Positions 33,555-43,890 of a stretch of 64,000 nucleotides of DNA are shown one piece after another. Origin of the DNA: Pseudomonas vanderleydeniana (GTDB lineage Bacteria > Pseudomonadota > Gammaproteobacteria > Pseudomonadales > Pseudomonadaceae). The position numbers were made by a program, and so were the translations under genes. The notes under the pieces are model-generated. The model was not told where the DNA came from and did no database searches. It worked only from the letters and a program-made list of their open reading frames with translations. The DNA is taken from positions 372,001 to 436,000 of the forward strand of contig NZ_CP077093.1 of assembly GCF_014268755.2 (NCBI RefSeq), in the 5' to 3' direction. Each line of letters begins with the position of its first letter. Within the stretch, counting starts at the first letter, position 1.

Positions 33555-35555
33555 ATGATGCTTGTGATCACGCGTTGCATCCTGTTGCTGGGAGCCTTGC
33601 TGGTCGGCGCCTGTGCACAGAAACCGGCCGAGTTCGTCGCCCCGGCGCAGCGACCGGTGCCGGCCAATGAGGCACCGTGGCCGAAGAACCACTTCCTCAG
33701 CCTGACCTATCATGACATCGAGGACCGCGATCCCGACCAGGAAGTCGTCGCGGTCCGTACCGAACGGTTGATTGCGCAACTGGCCTGGTTGCGCGAGAAC
33801 CACTACCGGCCGGTGACCGTGGACCAGATCCTCGCCGCGCGCAGTGGCGGACCCGAGTTGCCGCCCAAGGCCGTGCTGCTGACCTTCGACGATGGCTACT
33901 CGAGCTTCTATACCCGGGTGATGCCGATCCTGCGCAGCTACCATTGGCCGGCTGTGCTGGCGCCGGTCGGCGTGTGGATCGATACCCCGGCGGACAAGCC
34001 GGTGGATTTCGCCGGCCAACTGCGCCCGCGCTCGCAGTTCCTCACCTGGGCCCAGGTCCGCGAAGTGGCGGCCTCCGGGCTGGTGGAAATCGCCGCCCAC
34101 ACCGACGCCAGCCACCAGGGCGTGCTCGCCAACCCTCAGGGCAATCTGCAACCGGCGGCGGCGACCCGTCGCTATGACGCCAAGACCGGCCGCTATGAGA
34201 GCGAGGCGGACTTCCAGGCGCGCCTGCGGGCCGACGTGGTCGCCATCTCGAAGAAGATCCGCGCGGCCACCGGTTATTCGCCGCGGGTCTGGGTCTGGCC
34301 CTACGGCGTCGCCGATGGCACGGCGTTGAAGGTGATCGAAAGCCAGGGCTACCAGATCGCCCTGACCCTGGACGACGGTATCGACAGCCTCGACCAGTTG
34401 CTCAACAGCCCGCGCCTGCTGGTGTCCTCCGATCCGGATCTTGTCCATTTCGCCGGCAGTGTCGTGGCGATACAGGCCCATGTACCGATGCGGGTGGTGC
34501 ACGTCGACCTGGACAACGTCTACGATCCGAACCCTGCCCAGCAGGAGGCCAACCTGGGCCGGCTGGTGCAGCGCATGGCCGACCTGGGTGCCAACACCGT
34601 GTTCCTGCAGGCCTTCGCCGATCCGACGGGCGATGGATTGGCCCGTTCGCTGTACTTCCCCAACCGTCACCTGCCGGTGCGCGCCGACCTGTTCGACCGG
34701 GTCGCCTGGCAGTTGCGCACTCGCGCCCATGTGCAGGTATTCGCCTGGATGCCGGTGCTCAGCTTCGCCCTGGACGAGAAACTGCCGCGGGTCACCCGCT
34801 GGGACCCGGCCACCGGCCAGGTTTCGGTCGATCCGAAGCAATACCGGCGCCTGTCGCCGTTCGACCCCGAGGTACGGCGGATCATTGGCGAGATCTACGA
34901 GGACCTGGCCCGGCTGACCTCGGTCGACGGCATCCTCTATCACGACGATGCCGTGCTGTCCGACTTCGAGGACGCCAGCCCACGGGCGCTGCAGGCCTAC
35001 GCCGGCGCCGGCCTGCCCGGCGGTATCGGTGCCCTGCGCGATGACCCGGCCACGCTGCAGCGCTGGACGCGCTTCAAGAGCCGCTACCTGGTCGACTTCA
35101 CCCGCGAGCTGACCGCCAAGGTCCGGGCCATTCGCGGGCCCCAGGTGCAGACGGCGCGCAACCTGTTCGCCGAGCCGGTGCTGGACCCACAGAGCGAAGC
35201 CTGGTTCGCGCAGAACCTCGACGATTTCCTCGCCAATTACGACTGGACCGCCCCGATGGCCATGCCGCTGATGGAGGGGCAGGGCGAGCGACAGGCGGAC
35301 GACTGGCTGCAGGCATTGGCCGACAAGGTCAGGCAACGGCCCGGTGCCCTCGAGCGCACGGTGTTCGAACTGCAGGCGCGCGACTGGCGCAACCAGCCGG
35401 CGCAGGACCTGGAGGCCGAACAACTGGTGCAATGGATGGGGCTGCTCAAGCGCAAGGGCGTGACCAGCTTCGGCTACTACCCGGACAACTTCCTCGATGG
35501 CCGTCCATCGCTGCAGGTCGTGCGCCCGGCACTCTCCAACAAGTGGAATCCCTAG
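33555..35555 (+). CDS. pgaB: PgaB, PNAG N-deacetylase lipoprotein
   Basis: The protein has 666 residues. The lipobox is LVGAC (Cys20). The N-terminal polysaccharide deacetylase domain holds D112-D113 in TFDDG and H182/H187 in HTDASH, matching the metal-binding and catalytic set of E. coli PgaB with a shift of two. The C-terminal half (from about 310: HVDLDNVYDPNPAQQEANLGRL, then ILYHDDAVLSDFEDASPRAL) is the glycosidase-like PNAG-binding domain. It partly deacetylates PNAG in the periplasm before export. Two ATGs in tandem (33555, 33558) follow GAGGTG; the second has better spacing. Confidence 0.95.
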   Translation: MMLVITRCILLLGALLVGACAQKPAEFVAPAQRPVPANEAPWPKNHFLSLTYHDIEDRDPDQEVVAVRTERLIAQLAWLRENHYRPVTVDQILAARSGGPELPPKAVLLTFDDGYSSFYTRVMPILRSYHWPAVLAPVGVWIDTPADKPVDFAGQLRPRSQFLTWAQVREVAASGLVEIAAHTDASHQGVLANPQGNLQPAAATRRYDAKTGRYESEADFQARLRADVVAISKKIRAATGYSPRVWVWPYGVADGTALKVIESQGYQIALTLDDGIDSLDQLLNSPRLLVSSDPDLVHFAGSVVAIQAHVPMRVVHVDLDNVYDPNPAQQEANLGRLVQRMADLGANTVFLQAFADPTGDGLARSLYFPNRHLPVRADLFDRVAWQLRTRAHVQVFAWMPVLSFALDEKLPRVTRWDPATGQVSVDPKQYRRLSPFDPEVRRIIGEIYEDLARLTSVDGILYHDDAVLSDFEDASPRALQAYAGAGLPGGIGALRDDPATLQRWTRFKSRYLVDFTRELTAKVRAIRGPQVQTARNLFAEPVLDPQSEAWFAQNLDDFLANYDWTAPMAMPLMEGQGERQADDWLQALADKVRQRPGALERTVFELQARDWRNQPAQDLEAEQLVQWMGLLKRKGVTSFGYYPDNFLDGRPSLQVVRPALSNKWNP

Positions 35556-35558
35556 ATC

Positions 35559-36908
35559 ATGATCGATCGCATTCTGGCATTGATCGTCCTGGCACTCGTC
35601 CTCGGTTTTCCCCTGGGCGTGATTTTCCTGGTCACCGGGCAATTCCTGATGGACTTCGTGTTCTTCTACCCGTTGTTCATGTCGGGCCTGTGGATGGCCG
35701 GCGGCCTGTATTTCTGGCTGCACTGGGAGCGGCACTGGCCATGGGAGGCCGACACCCTGCCGCCGCCGTTGCCGGGCGAGCCGCTGATCTCGATCCTGAT
35801 CCCCTGCTTCAACGAGGGTGACAATGTCGTCGAGACCATCGACGCGGCGCTGGCCCAGCACTATCCGAACATCGAAGTGATCGCCATCAACGACGGCTCC
35901 AGCGACAACACCGGGCAGATGCTCGACGAGCTGGCGCTCAAGGATTCGCGCTTGCGGGTCATCCACCTGGCGCAGAACCAGGGCAAGGCGGTAGCGATGA
36001 GCATGGGCGCGGTGGCGGCCCGCAGCGAGTACCTGGTGTGCATCGATGGCGATGCGCTGCTGGCGCCCCATACCGCGGCCTACCTGGTGGCGCCACTGTT
36101 GCAGAACCCTCGGCTGGGCGCGGTCACCGGCAATCCCAGGATCCGTACCCGCTCGACCCTGGTCGGGCGGGTCCAGGTCGGCGAGTTCTCCTCGATCATC
36201 GGCCTGATCAAGCGCACGCAGCGGGTGTTCGGGCGGATCTTCACCGTTTCCGGGGTGGTCTGTGCCTTCCGCCGCACGGCACTCGACCGGGTCGGCTACT
36301 GGAGCCCGGACATGATCACCGAGGACATCGACATCAGCTGGAAACTGCAGCTCGACCACTGGAGCGTGTTCTACGAACCGCGGGCGCTGTGCTGGATTCT
36401 CATGCCGGAAACCCTGCGCGGGCTGTGGAAACAGCGGCTGCGCTGGGCCCAGGGTGGCGCTGAGGTGCTGTTCAAGAACGTGCGCGGTATCTGGCACTGG
36501 CGCCATCGCTACCTCTGGCCGCTGCTGTTCGAGTACTGCCTGTCGACCGGCTGGGCGTTCACCTTCGTGCTGTCGATCATCTTTTATGTGCTGGGACTGT
36601 TCATCGAGCTGCCGGCGGCGATCAATGTGCAGCGGATCCTGCCCCCGGCCTTTACCGGGTTGCTGCTGGCGGTGGTCTGCCTGGGGCAGTTCGCGGTCAG
36701 CGTGCTGATTGATCGCCGTTACGAGCGAGACCTGTGGAAGATCATGTTCTGGGTGGTCTGGTACCCCCTGGTGTTCTGGCTCATCAGCCTGTTCACCACC
36801 CTGGTCAGCTTCCCCCGTGTGCTGTTCGGCCAGGGTGGCAAGCGGGCCCGCTGGGTCAGTCCGGACCGGGGCATCAAGCCGTTCGATGGCGACAAGCAGA
36901 AGGTGTGA
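35559..36908 (+). CDS. pgaC: PgaC, PNAG synthase glycosyltransferase
   Basis: The protein has 449 residues and is a family 2 processive glycosyltransferase. Two N-terminal transmembrane helices are followed by the GT-A core with [27 protein letters not shown] (DxD), TEDIDIS and QRLRW (the QxxRW processivity motif). Three C-terminal membrane helices complete it. It polymerises UDP-GlcNAc into PNAG while moving the chain across the inner membrane with PgaD. All catalytic motifs are intact. It sits 4 bp after pgaB and 2 bp before pgaD. Confidence 0.96.
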   Translation: MIDRILALIVLALVLGFPLGVIFLVTGQFLMDFVFFYPLFMSGLWMAGGLYFWLHWERHWPWEADTLPPPLPGEPLISILIPCFNEGDNVVETIDAALAQHYPNIEVIAINDGSSDNTGQMLDELALKDSRLRVIHLAQNQGKAVAMSMGAVAARSEYLVCIDGDALLAPHTAAYLVAPLLQNPRLGAVTGNPRIRTRSTLVGRVQVGEFSSIIGLIKRTQRVFGRIFTVSGVVCAFRRTALDRVGYWSPDMITEDIDISWKLQLDHWSVFYEPRALCWILMPETLRGLWKQRLRWAQGGAEVLFKNVRGIWHWRHRYLWPLLFEYCLSTGWAFTFVLSIIFYVLGLFIELPAAINVQRILPPAFTGLLLAVVCLGQFAVSVLIDRRYERDLWKIMFWVVWYPLVFWLISLFTTLVSFPRVLFGQGGKRARWVSPDRGIKPFDGDKQKV

Positions 36909-36910
36909 TC

Positions 36911-37426
36911 ATGAAAATCATCAAGACCCGCCAGCACCCGCTCATGGTGATCATCGACACGCTGTTCACCCTGCTGGCCTGGGCGGGACTGTTGTACCTG
37001 CTGATCGAAGGCCTGGTGCCATTGTTCGACGGGCATGCGGGGCCGCGCATCGACATCTCGTTCTTCAAGGCCCTCGACACCCTGCAGATCTACCTGTGGG
37101 TGGCGCTGTTCAATGCCGCGCTGCTGATCGCCTGGGCCCGTTACCAGCAGCGCAAGAGTCGTGGGTTCGCCCAGCGCCGCCTGGCACCGCCGGTGGTCGG
37201 CGATGATGGCCTGAGCCGCAGCTTCCGGCTCAGCGAGGACAAGTTCGCGCGGATGCGCGAGTCGGGTTCGATGATCGTGCACAACGACGAGCATGGCGGG
37301 GTGAGCGAGGTGATCACCCACCTGTACCGGGTCGACCCGGGCGAGCAGCCGTCGCCGCTGGCACCGCCGGCCCATCCCCATGTGATCCGCCTGCCGTCGG
37401 AGGGTGATGGCAAGCCGCAAGGCTAA
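36911..37426 (+). CDS. pgaD: PgaD, PNAG synthase accessory subunit
   Basis: The protein has 171 residues with two transmembrane helices (about 14-40 and 58-80), beginning MKIIKTRQHP as in other PgaD proteins. A cytoplasmic tail follows. In E. coli the PgaC-PgaD pair is activated by cyclic di-GMP. It is somewhat longer than E. coli PgaD (137 residues), with an extra Pro-rich C-terminal tail (DPGEQPSPLAPPAHPHV). The start ATG 36911 lies 3 nt after the pgaC stop. Confidence 0.9.
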   Translation: MKIIKTRQHPLMVIIDTLFTLLAWAGLLYLLIEGLVPLFDGHAGPRIDISFFKALDTLQIYLWVALFNAALLIAWARYQQRKSRGFAQRRLAPPVVGDDGLSRSFRLSEDKFARMRESGSMIVHNDEHGGVSEVITHLYRVDPGEQPSPLAPPAHPHVIRLPSEGDGKPQG

Positions 37427-37496
37427 CTATCTAGTGCCTGGCCGCGGGCGCTAGCGTCTTAGGCTTCTCCCTTTTCCATGGAAAGAGGGAAAGCTC

Positions 37497-40400
37497 ATGG
37501 AGAGCCTCCAGCAGGCCCCGGACAACGGCGGGGCAGCGGCCATATTACCTGCGCCCGACAGCGTACTGCTCAAGCGTTTCGAAGAGCGACTGCTCGAGCA
37601 CCTTGCCACTTCGCCGCATCCCAGCCTTTCGCTCAATCGGCTCCAGGAGGCGTTGAACCGTGCACTCGACCATCAACGCGAGCTCAAGCGCCTGCTGGAG
37701 CGGGCGCCACGGATCGGTGTCGTGCTCGGGCAACTGCTGCGCGAAACCTTCGGGCATGACCCGCAGCACCTGTTGTTCGGCGTGCCGGCGGGTGACAGTG
37801 ACGAACCGACGAGCCGCAATCTGGTGCAGGTCGCCCTGGCGTTGCTGCGCAATCCGTTCCTGTCCCTGGAATCGGGAGTGGTGCTGAGCCCTGCTGGCGA
37901 GCCGGGTGGCATTCCGGCGCTGACCCCCGCCCAGATGCTGGAGCGCCTCAAGGCGCTGGGACTGGCCTCCAGGATAACTACCACCCTGCACGACTACTGG
38001 CAGCAGCCGGCCGATGGCTGCCACGTTTCCCGTCGGCAGCGAGTGGTCGAGCTGCACAGGTTGATGTTTCACGACAAGGCCTTGCTGGCACAGGGGCTAG
38101 GTGTGCTGTCCGCCACGGCGACAGCGATGCTGATGGGACTGCTGGACGCGCCGTCTGCCCACCTCCGGGGGCTGGCCGGCGGGCGTTGGGCCAAACTGCT
38201 GGTGGCGGAACTGGCCTGGCCAGGTATCGGCCCGACCGCCCCCGTGCTCAGCGGTGCCTTGCACCTGTGGAGCTCCGGTAGTGATGCCCGGGGTCGGCAG
38301 GTGGTGTTCGTGCCGGGCGTTGCCGAGGAGTTCTTCGAGTTCAGCAGCCTTGCCGAATTGCAGCGTGAACTCCCGAGGCACCTCAACGCACCGGGCAACT
38401 ATGCGGCCTGGCAATTGCTGCCCGTGCAGGAACGGCATGAACTGTTCGGCCAGGCGGACCCGGCCGCCCTGCCATATGGCTTCCTGGCGTGTGCTCCGCT
38501 GGACGACGATGCCCTGGCCCACAGCGCTCTGGGCCGGCTGGATACACAGCTGGCCAACGAATGGGCCGGGGCATTGCTGATCAATACGGCCTATCTGTTG
38601 CCACGGCAGTCGAGCCCGGTCGGGCGCTTGATGCCGTTGCAGGCGGTGGAGGCCATGCAACAGACGCGCTGCGCCCTGGCCCACCTGCCGGCGATTCGGC
38701 CGTTACTCGCGCGATTGCTGCGCAGCGATGAGCGGCGCGGCATGTTGGCGATCACCTTTGGCAGCCTGGCCGCCGGCATCCCCCTGCGCTTGCGCCACAA
38801 CAAGGTTCGCGAGCAGGAGCGTGGCCTGTTGGGGTTGCTTGGGCAGATTGAGGCATCGCCGCCCAAGGGCTTGCTGGATGACCATGAGCCTTGGCTTGCG
38901 CAGGTGGACAAGGTCCGAAAACTGCTGGTCGATCGGGACGGCTACGCCCGCGCATCCTTCTGGAGCGGCAAGGACGAACTGGGTGTCGAGCTGGCCGACC
39001 GGCTTGCCAATGGCCGTTGCCAGGCCCTGTTGCATGAGGCGCGGATGCAGCGCCAGCTCGGGTTGTTCGGGCAAGCCGAGCTGGAGCGGCTGCTCGATGT
39101 GCTGCCTGCGGCGCTGCTGGCGCAACCCCGTGTCGTCTCCGAGACCCAGGTGGCGAGTATCGCGGTGGGGCCCCGGGGAGCGCCCTGGGCGTTGACGGGA
39201 GCCTGTGTCATCTGCACCCGCGAGGCGCTGGCCGACCCTCGGCTGAATACCGCGGCACTGCTGTTCGTTCCGGGGGACCTGGGCGGCCTCGAGGCGTTCG
39301 TGAGCCTCGACAGCCTGTCACAGCGAGTCGGCCTGACCCTGCTTGACCCCGAATGCGAAAGCCTCTGGCCACTGATTGCCCGCGAGCGGCGCGGCGAGCT
39401 GCGTGACTGGCTGCGCGAGCTGGCGCCGGGCGCGGGTGTCCCGGTGCACTATCAGGTCATTGCCAAGGACGCCTGGCAGCAAGGCGTGAAACAGCAGATC
39501 GAGGAACACCTGCGGATCTGCCGGGCGATCGAGGGGGGACTGCGGCCCTTCTCGGAAATCGGTGACGCCCGCAGCTCGTTGCAGATGCTTGCCCATGAGC
39601 TGGAGCAGAACCTGCGTGTTCCCGGGCATGACGCCCGTGAACGGGCGCTGGAGAACCTGGCTGCCCTGCAACTGACTGCGGCGCAGGCCCGCGAGCTGCC
39701 CGAGTGGCTGGCACAGGCGCCGCTTGTCCTGCGCCAGCGCTATGCCCGCCTGCTGAGGCATTACCTGTTGAGCGTGCAGGCCCTGACGCAACGCCTGGAG
39801 CAGCGTCTGCCGGACCTGGATGACTTCGCCCGGGCCAAGCTCATCGAGCGGCTCGAGCGGGACGGTTTTCATCCCGGCCTGGAGATCGACAAGCCGCTGT
39901 TCGACCTGCCCGAGCGCGTCGAGCGGGTGTGGGTCGGGCACCCGGAAAGTCCGGCCGGTGGCTCCACCGCAAAGACGGAGGTCAGTCCGCAACGCCGGCG
40001 CTACAGCTTCCTGCAACTGGCCCTGGAGAACCTCGACCCGCATGCCCCCGCCACCCGGCTGCGGCTGCAGCATGGGCGGATCCTGGACCCGGCCTGGCAG
40101 GAGCGCCTGACGCCCGACTACCTGATTTCGAGCATTTCCAACCTTGACCTGGGCGGGCAATACGACACGCTGATCCACCAGGCCTTCTACGGTATCGACG
40201 ATCCCCGGGGTGAAGCCGTACCGGCTTTCGAACGGCAGTTGCTGGCGCGCCTGGTACGTCAACGGGCCCGCCTGGAGCTGTTCAGTGCGCGGCAACAGGG
40301 GCTTGGCGAGCAGGCCGCGCGGTTGTTCGAGCGGGCGCTGGACGAGGGGGGCGGCCTGCAACCGCGCAATGACGGTCCGGCACCGGAGTTGTACTTCCTC

Positions 40401-42716
40401 ACCTTCGCCGGGCGGGCGTTCGCCAAGGCCCGGCATGTTGGCAATGCCGTGGCGATCCGCGACAAGGTGTCCGGCCTGACGCTGGTCTATCTGCCAGGTG
40501 CCCCGCATGCCCAGGTGTTGACCGAGTATCCCGGCCTGGCAGCGGCCCAGCAGGGATTGGTCGACCACGAGCAGGCGTTGCAGCGGATCGAGGACATTGC
40601 GCAACGGTTGTCGGTGGGTTGGGCGGCGCAGGTCATCGAGGAGTATCCCGCCGAACCGGCTGTCTCGATGACCTGTCCGCCAGCCGATCAGCTGCCGGAG
40701 CCGGTACCTGAGCTGACCCATCCGCTGTTGGCGGCCAAGCCCGGCTGGCTGTTCAAACTCATCAAGAGCTGGTGGCACAGTGAGGTGGAGCAGCCATTTC
40801 CGGGGCCTGAGGCACTGAAACAGGAGGTGCGACGCGAGATCGAGCAGAACCCCGGGCACTGGCTGCGCCTGGAGAGGACCCGGCGTTCGGACCTGACGCT
40901 GATCCTTGCCCATGCCCTGGTGTTGCGGGCCCAGCAACGTGCCAGGGTGGTATCCCAGTCCAACCGACAGTTGTCGCAGCAGCGCGAGACCCATGAGCGT
41001 GAACAGCGCACGGCCTACTGGTTGAGGGTGCTGTCGGTGGTGCCGGGTATCAGTGTTGCCGTCAATATCCGCGACAGTGCCGTGGCCTTGCGCCAGTTCT
41101 CCCGCAGTGGCGATCCGCGTGATGCCTTCGAGCTGTTCAAGGCGATGCACATGGCCCTGGTGGATATTGCACCGACCCTCTACCCGGTCGCCATGGCGGC
41201 TCGGCCGGCACGGGTTGCCCTGGGGGCCTGGGCACGTGCGGCCCTGAAAAGTATCAGCCGCAGGCGTCTGCTGCAGGGCCGGGGCGCCCTGGCGAAGTTC
41301 AACACGACGGCTCGCCCCGCGCTTGCCCTCCCGGGTTATGCCGCGAACATCGCCGGGGAGGGTGCTGTGCCTTTACACGGTCCGGTCAATGCCGGCAGCC
41401 AGGTGAAGGAGGGTGTGCAGTTCATCAGCGATGGCCACCATCGCTACGAGGTCTATCGACCCAAGGGCGAGTCGGCCTTGCGTCTGAAGAAAACCGCCGA
41501 ACAGCCGAATGAGCTGATCCTGTACATCCGCGAGTCGGGAGAGCACCTGTTGCGTGCCGATGCTCCCGAGCCGCAGCCGGGCCCCAGTCGCGGCTTCTTC
41601 CACCGCCCCTGGGAGGCGGTACCTGCGCCATCAACGGCGCCGGTCGCCATGTCGCGACTGGAGTGGATGAGCCGTCGGCCGGCTGCTTCATCCTCCCACT
41701 GGAGAGCCTGGGGGCTGGCACTGGCAGACAGCGAAGTGGTGGAGCTGCCGCCAGGCAGGGGCCTGTATCGAAACCGGAGCAGCAATGCCCGCCTGTTGAA
41801 ACTCGATGACCGCTACTTCGAACTGCTGGCCGATGGTTCCGATATCGAGTCCGAGATCGTTTTCCTCAGGCGTCCCGGCCCGCTGGCCGAGTTGGCCCTG
41901 AGCGATTTCGAACACTGGTGGTCCCACCTGGACCAGCAGCCACTGCCGGTGAGTTTCGATCCACGGAGCGGCGTCTGGACGCCCCGCGCGCCGTTGTTCG
42001 AGGTGCCCGGACCGCAGCTTCTCGAACCACTGACCGGGCACATGAGCGCAGGCAGCCGAACCCGCACGCTCAATCGACTGATCGAGCGCTCCGAGACCGG
42101 CAGCGCGGCGGTGACCGCCAGCCGTATGGTGGCCCTCAAGCGCACGCTGGAAACCTGGGGTTCACGGGGTGTCGACCTGCATGTGCTGTTGCGGGAACTG
42201 GATGGCCGGGCTGCCCAGCGTTACTTTCGCATCGGTTTGCCGGAGGGGAGCGCAGGCTTTTCCCGGCTGGATTTCGAGCCTGCCCACGTGATCAATCCAC
42301 GTTTCTTCGATGTCGAGGGGCGGCACCGGGTCATGGACCTGTCACTGCACACCGAGCGGGCGGTGAGAGACATCCTTCTGCAGCATGGCTTCGTGGTCAA
42401 CGAGATACCCAAGGGGCGCTCCTTCCTCTCGGTCAACCTGGAGTGCACCCATCCGGCGTCCGAGTACCGTTATCTGCTCCTGCTCAAATGGACGCGCAAT
42501 GATGCGCTGGAGTTTTTCCGTTCCCGCGGCGCGCCGGTACAGTTGTCGGATGCCTGGTTGCGCCGATTGGTCGACACCCGCTCGATCAGCCACAGCGACC
42601 GGCTGCAACCGGCCAGGGCGGCGCTGGAGCAGGGGCGGCTGGTGAAGCTGGTCGCCGGCCTGCAGCGGGTGCCGGATTCGCAGCGGATCGTGGTGTTCTT
42701 TATCCGGGTACAGTGA
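37497..42716 (+). CDS. Very large putative toxin, DUF6543 / dermonecrotic-type
   Basis: The protein has 1739 residues, is Leu- and Arg-rich, with no signal peptide and no repeats. The N-terminal 1100 residues have the texture of the 'dermonecrotic toxin domain' (DUF6543) proteins common in fluorescent pseudomonads (RYSFLQLALENLDPHAPATRLRLQHGRILDPAWQERLTPDYL; YDTLIHQAFYGIDDPRGEAVPAFERQLLARL). A hydrophobic stretch near 1180-1200 (LRVLSVVPGISVAVNI) could insert in a membrane. The last 200 residues (from about 1540) may be a separate effector domain that I cannot name. ATG 37497 follows GAGGGA by 8 nt. No secretion genes or obvious immunity gene adjoin it. Family assignment is by overall similarity only. 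Confidence 0.6.
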   Translation: MESLQQAPDNGGAAAILPAPDSVLLKRFEERLLEHLATSPHPSLSLNRLQEALNRALDHQRELKRLLERAPRIGVVLGQLLRETFGHDPQHLLFGVPAGDSDEPTSRNLVQVALALLRNPFLSLESGVVLSPAGEPGGIPALTPAQMLERLKALGLASRITTTLHDYWQQPADGCHVSRRQRVVELHRLMFHDKALLAQGLGVLSATATAMLMGLLDAPSAHLRGLAGGRWAKLLVAELAWPGIGPTAPVLSGALHLWSSGSDARGRQVVFVPGVAEEFFEFSSLAELQRELPRHLNAPGNYAAWQLLPVQERHELFGQADPAALPYGFLACAPLDDDALAHSALGRLDTQLANEWAGALLINTAYLLPRQSSPVGRLMPLQAVEAMQQTRCALAHLPAIRPLLARLLRSDERRGMLAITFGSLAAGIPLRLRHNKVREQERGLLGLLGQIEASPPKGLLDDHEPWLAQVDKVRKLLVDRDGYARASFWSGKDELGVELADRLANGRCQALLHEARMQRQLGLFGQAELERLLDVLPAALLAQPRVVSETQVASIAVGPRGAPWALTGACVICTREALADPRLNTAALLFVPGDLGGLEAFVSLDSLSQRVGLTLLDPECESLWPLIARERRGELRDWLRELAPGAGVPVHYQVIAKDAWQQGVKQQIEEHLRICRAIEGGLRPFSEIGDARSSLQMLAHELEQNLRVPGHDARERALENLAALQLTAAQARELPEWLAQAPLVLRQRYARLLRHYLLSVQALTQRLEQRLPDLDDFARAKLIERLERDGFHPGLEIDKPLFDLPERVERVWVGHPESPAGGSTAKTEVSPQRRRYSFLQLALENLDPHAPATRLRLQHGRILDPAWQERLTPDYLISSISNLDLGGQYDTLIHQAFYGIDDPRGEAVPAFERQLLARLVRQRARLELFSARQQGLGEQAARLFERALDEGGGLQPRNDGPAPELYFLTFAGRAFAKARHVGNAVAIRDKVSGLTLVYLPGAPHAQVLTEYPGLAAAQQGLVDHEQALQRIEDIAQRLSVGWAAQVIEEYPAEPAVSMTCPPADQLPEPVPELTHPLLAAKPGWLFKLIKSWWHSEVEQPFPGPEALKQEVRREIEQNPGHWLRLERTRRSDLTLILAHALVLRAQQRARVVSQSNRQLSQQRETHEREQRTAYWLRVLSVVPGISVAVNIRDSAVALRQFSRSGDPRDAFELFKAMHMALVDIAPTLYPVAMAARPARVALGAWARAALKSISRRRLLQGRGALAKFNTTARPALALPGYAANIAGEGAVPLHGPVNAGSQVKEGVQFISDGHHRYEVYRPKGESALRLKKTAEQPNELILYIRESGEHLLRADAPEPQPGPSRGFFHRPWEAVPAPSTAPVAMSRLEWMSRRPAASSSHWRAWGLALADSEVVELPPGRGLYRNRSSNARLLKLDDRYFELLADGSDIESEIVFLRRPGPLAELALSDFEHWWSHLDQQPLPVSFDPRSGVWTPRAPLFEVPGPQLLEPLTGHMSAGSRTRTLNRLIERSETGSAAVTASRMVALKRTLETWGSRGVDLHVLLRELDGRAAQRYFRIGLPEGSAGFSRLDFEPAHVINPRFFDVEGRHRVMDLSLHTERAVRDILLQHGFVVNEIPKGRSFLSVNLECTHPASEYRYLLLLKWTRNDALEFFRSRGAPVQLSDAWLRRLVDTRSISHSDRLQPARAALEQGRLVKLVAGLQRVPDSQRIVVFFIRVQ

Positions 42717-42842
42717 GTGTCGATTGCCAGATGCGAACCCGTGTCTACCGCGTCACATTTTCGAATTTTCATTTTGCACTTTCTCATCCTTGTGCTGCCC
42801 AACCGCCCGCTTGCAGGAAAAGTTTCACTCACAGGGATGAGA

Positions 42843-43548
42843 AATGTCTTTCAATGCTCTACTGCCGATGGGGTTACCCGACCGCCGAGGCCGACGTGCA
42901 GATCACTCCGGCGCAAGAAGTGGATGGAGAGTGACGTAGTGATCGCCTGGAAGCAGGCGCTGCCGGTGCGAGTCAGCTTGTCGGTCGATGATCCCCGGAA
43001 GCCGGCAGACCGGCAACTATCAGGGCAGCGTGGCCGAGTCGCTGGACAACCTGGCCACTCTCAACGACCTCTTCTACATCAGCCTCAACCATGACCTGGG
43101 CGGCGGACAGAGTAGTGATCGCGGCTCCAGGGGGGCACCCTGCATCACTCGGTGCCCTACGGCTATTGGCAACAGTGCTGGAGCCGAACCTCAAGCAACT
43201 TCATCGACGACACCGAGATTGAGGTCCAGAGGCGACGAATGCCCGGCTGGCTGGCGGCGATCAACCATCGTGAACTCGTTGGGACCAATACCCTCGACCT
43301 CAGGCTTGTCCACCGCAACCCAGCAGACCAAGTACTGTATGGCCCAGTTCGGGCAGAGCGGCTTGCACGTCGACGGTCATAGCTGCGGCACGATACCGCC
43401 TGGCAGTAATGCTGCTTGGGAAGTACCGAGAGTGCTGGGCGGCGACAATACGGTTCACAACTGCTATGGCAACGGCGGCATTGAATGTCGGGTCTACTGG
43501 GGGGACTCGCCTGATGGCAGGGCACACTATGTCAAAGTCAAACCTTGA
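42843..43548 (+). pseudogene. Decayed coding remnant of unknown origin
   Basis: No single frame carries convincing protein sequence through this 700-bp stretch. Plausible pieces lie in different frames: AEADVQITPAQEVDGE (about 42880), ESLDNLATLNDLFYISLNHDLGGG (about 43030-43100), then VPYGYWQQCWSRTSSNFIDD in another frame, and finally CMAQFGQSGLHVDGHSCGTI to a stop at 43548. An uninterrupted frame exists from ATG 42988, but its middle has no protein-like character. I take this as a frameshifted gene. Together with 42717-42842, where I see nothing, it fills the gap between the toxin gene and the small lipoprotein genes. Confidence 0.35.
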
Positions 43549-43559
43549 GGAAGAGCGTT

Positions 43560-43865
43560 ATGACCAGGGGCAACTTGCTCTTCTGCTTGGGCGCATTAAC
43601 GCTTGTCGGCTGCACACCTTTTCAACCGCCACCACCAGACTTTACTGAATGGAGGAAAGAGGGCGTATCCGTCGAGGCAGTCAAGAGCGCCATGCGTGCC
43701 TGCGGGTACCGTAATCTCGACGGAGTGGGGGACAGAGACCCTATTGAGGTACAACTCACGCGCTTCTACTGTATGAAGGACGCCGGTTTTTCCCGGCGGG
43801 ACAACTTGGATCTTTGCAAGATGGAACGCGTTGCCGAACTGCCGGTGTGCAAAGGTCGTCGATAA
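43560..43865 (+). CDS. Small lipoprotein, unknown function
   Basis: The protein has 101 residues. It has a lipoprotein signal with lipobox LVGC (Cys at about 17), then PPPPDFTEWRKEGVSVEAVKSAMRACGYRNLDG and FYCMKDAGF, with several Cys residues that may pair. Short lipoproteins with this WRK-G-S...AMxxCGY pattern recur near toxin and type VI effector genes, often in tandem, but their role is not known to me. ATG 43560 follows AGGAAGAG at 8 nt. Base composition is lower in GC than the surrounding core genes. Confidence 0.75.
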   Translation: MTRGNLLFCLGALTLVGCTPFQPPPPDFTEWRKEGVSVEAVKSAMRACGYRNLDGVGDRDPIEVQLTRFYCMKDAGFSRRDNLDLCKMERVAELPVCKGRR

Positions 43866-43890
43866 AGATTCTATGGATGGAGAGTGGGCA

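Noticed and set aside
32493..36506. Long open frame antisense to pgaABC (1337 codons)
   Set aside because: It runs across three well-identified genes in the opposite sense and has no recognisable domain; typical for high-GC antisense frames.
42988..43548. Intact 186-residue gene
   Set aside because: The frame is open, but its middle third has no protein-like composition and better peptide fragments lie in other frames; recorded as a decayed remnant.
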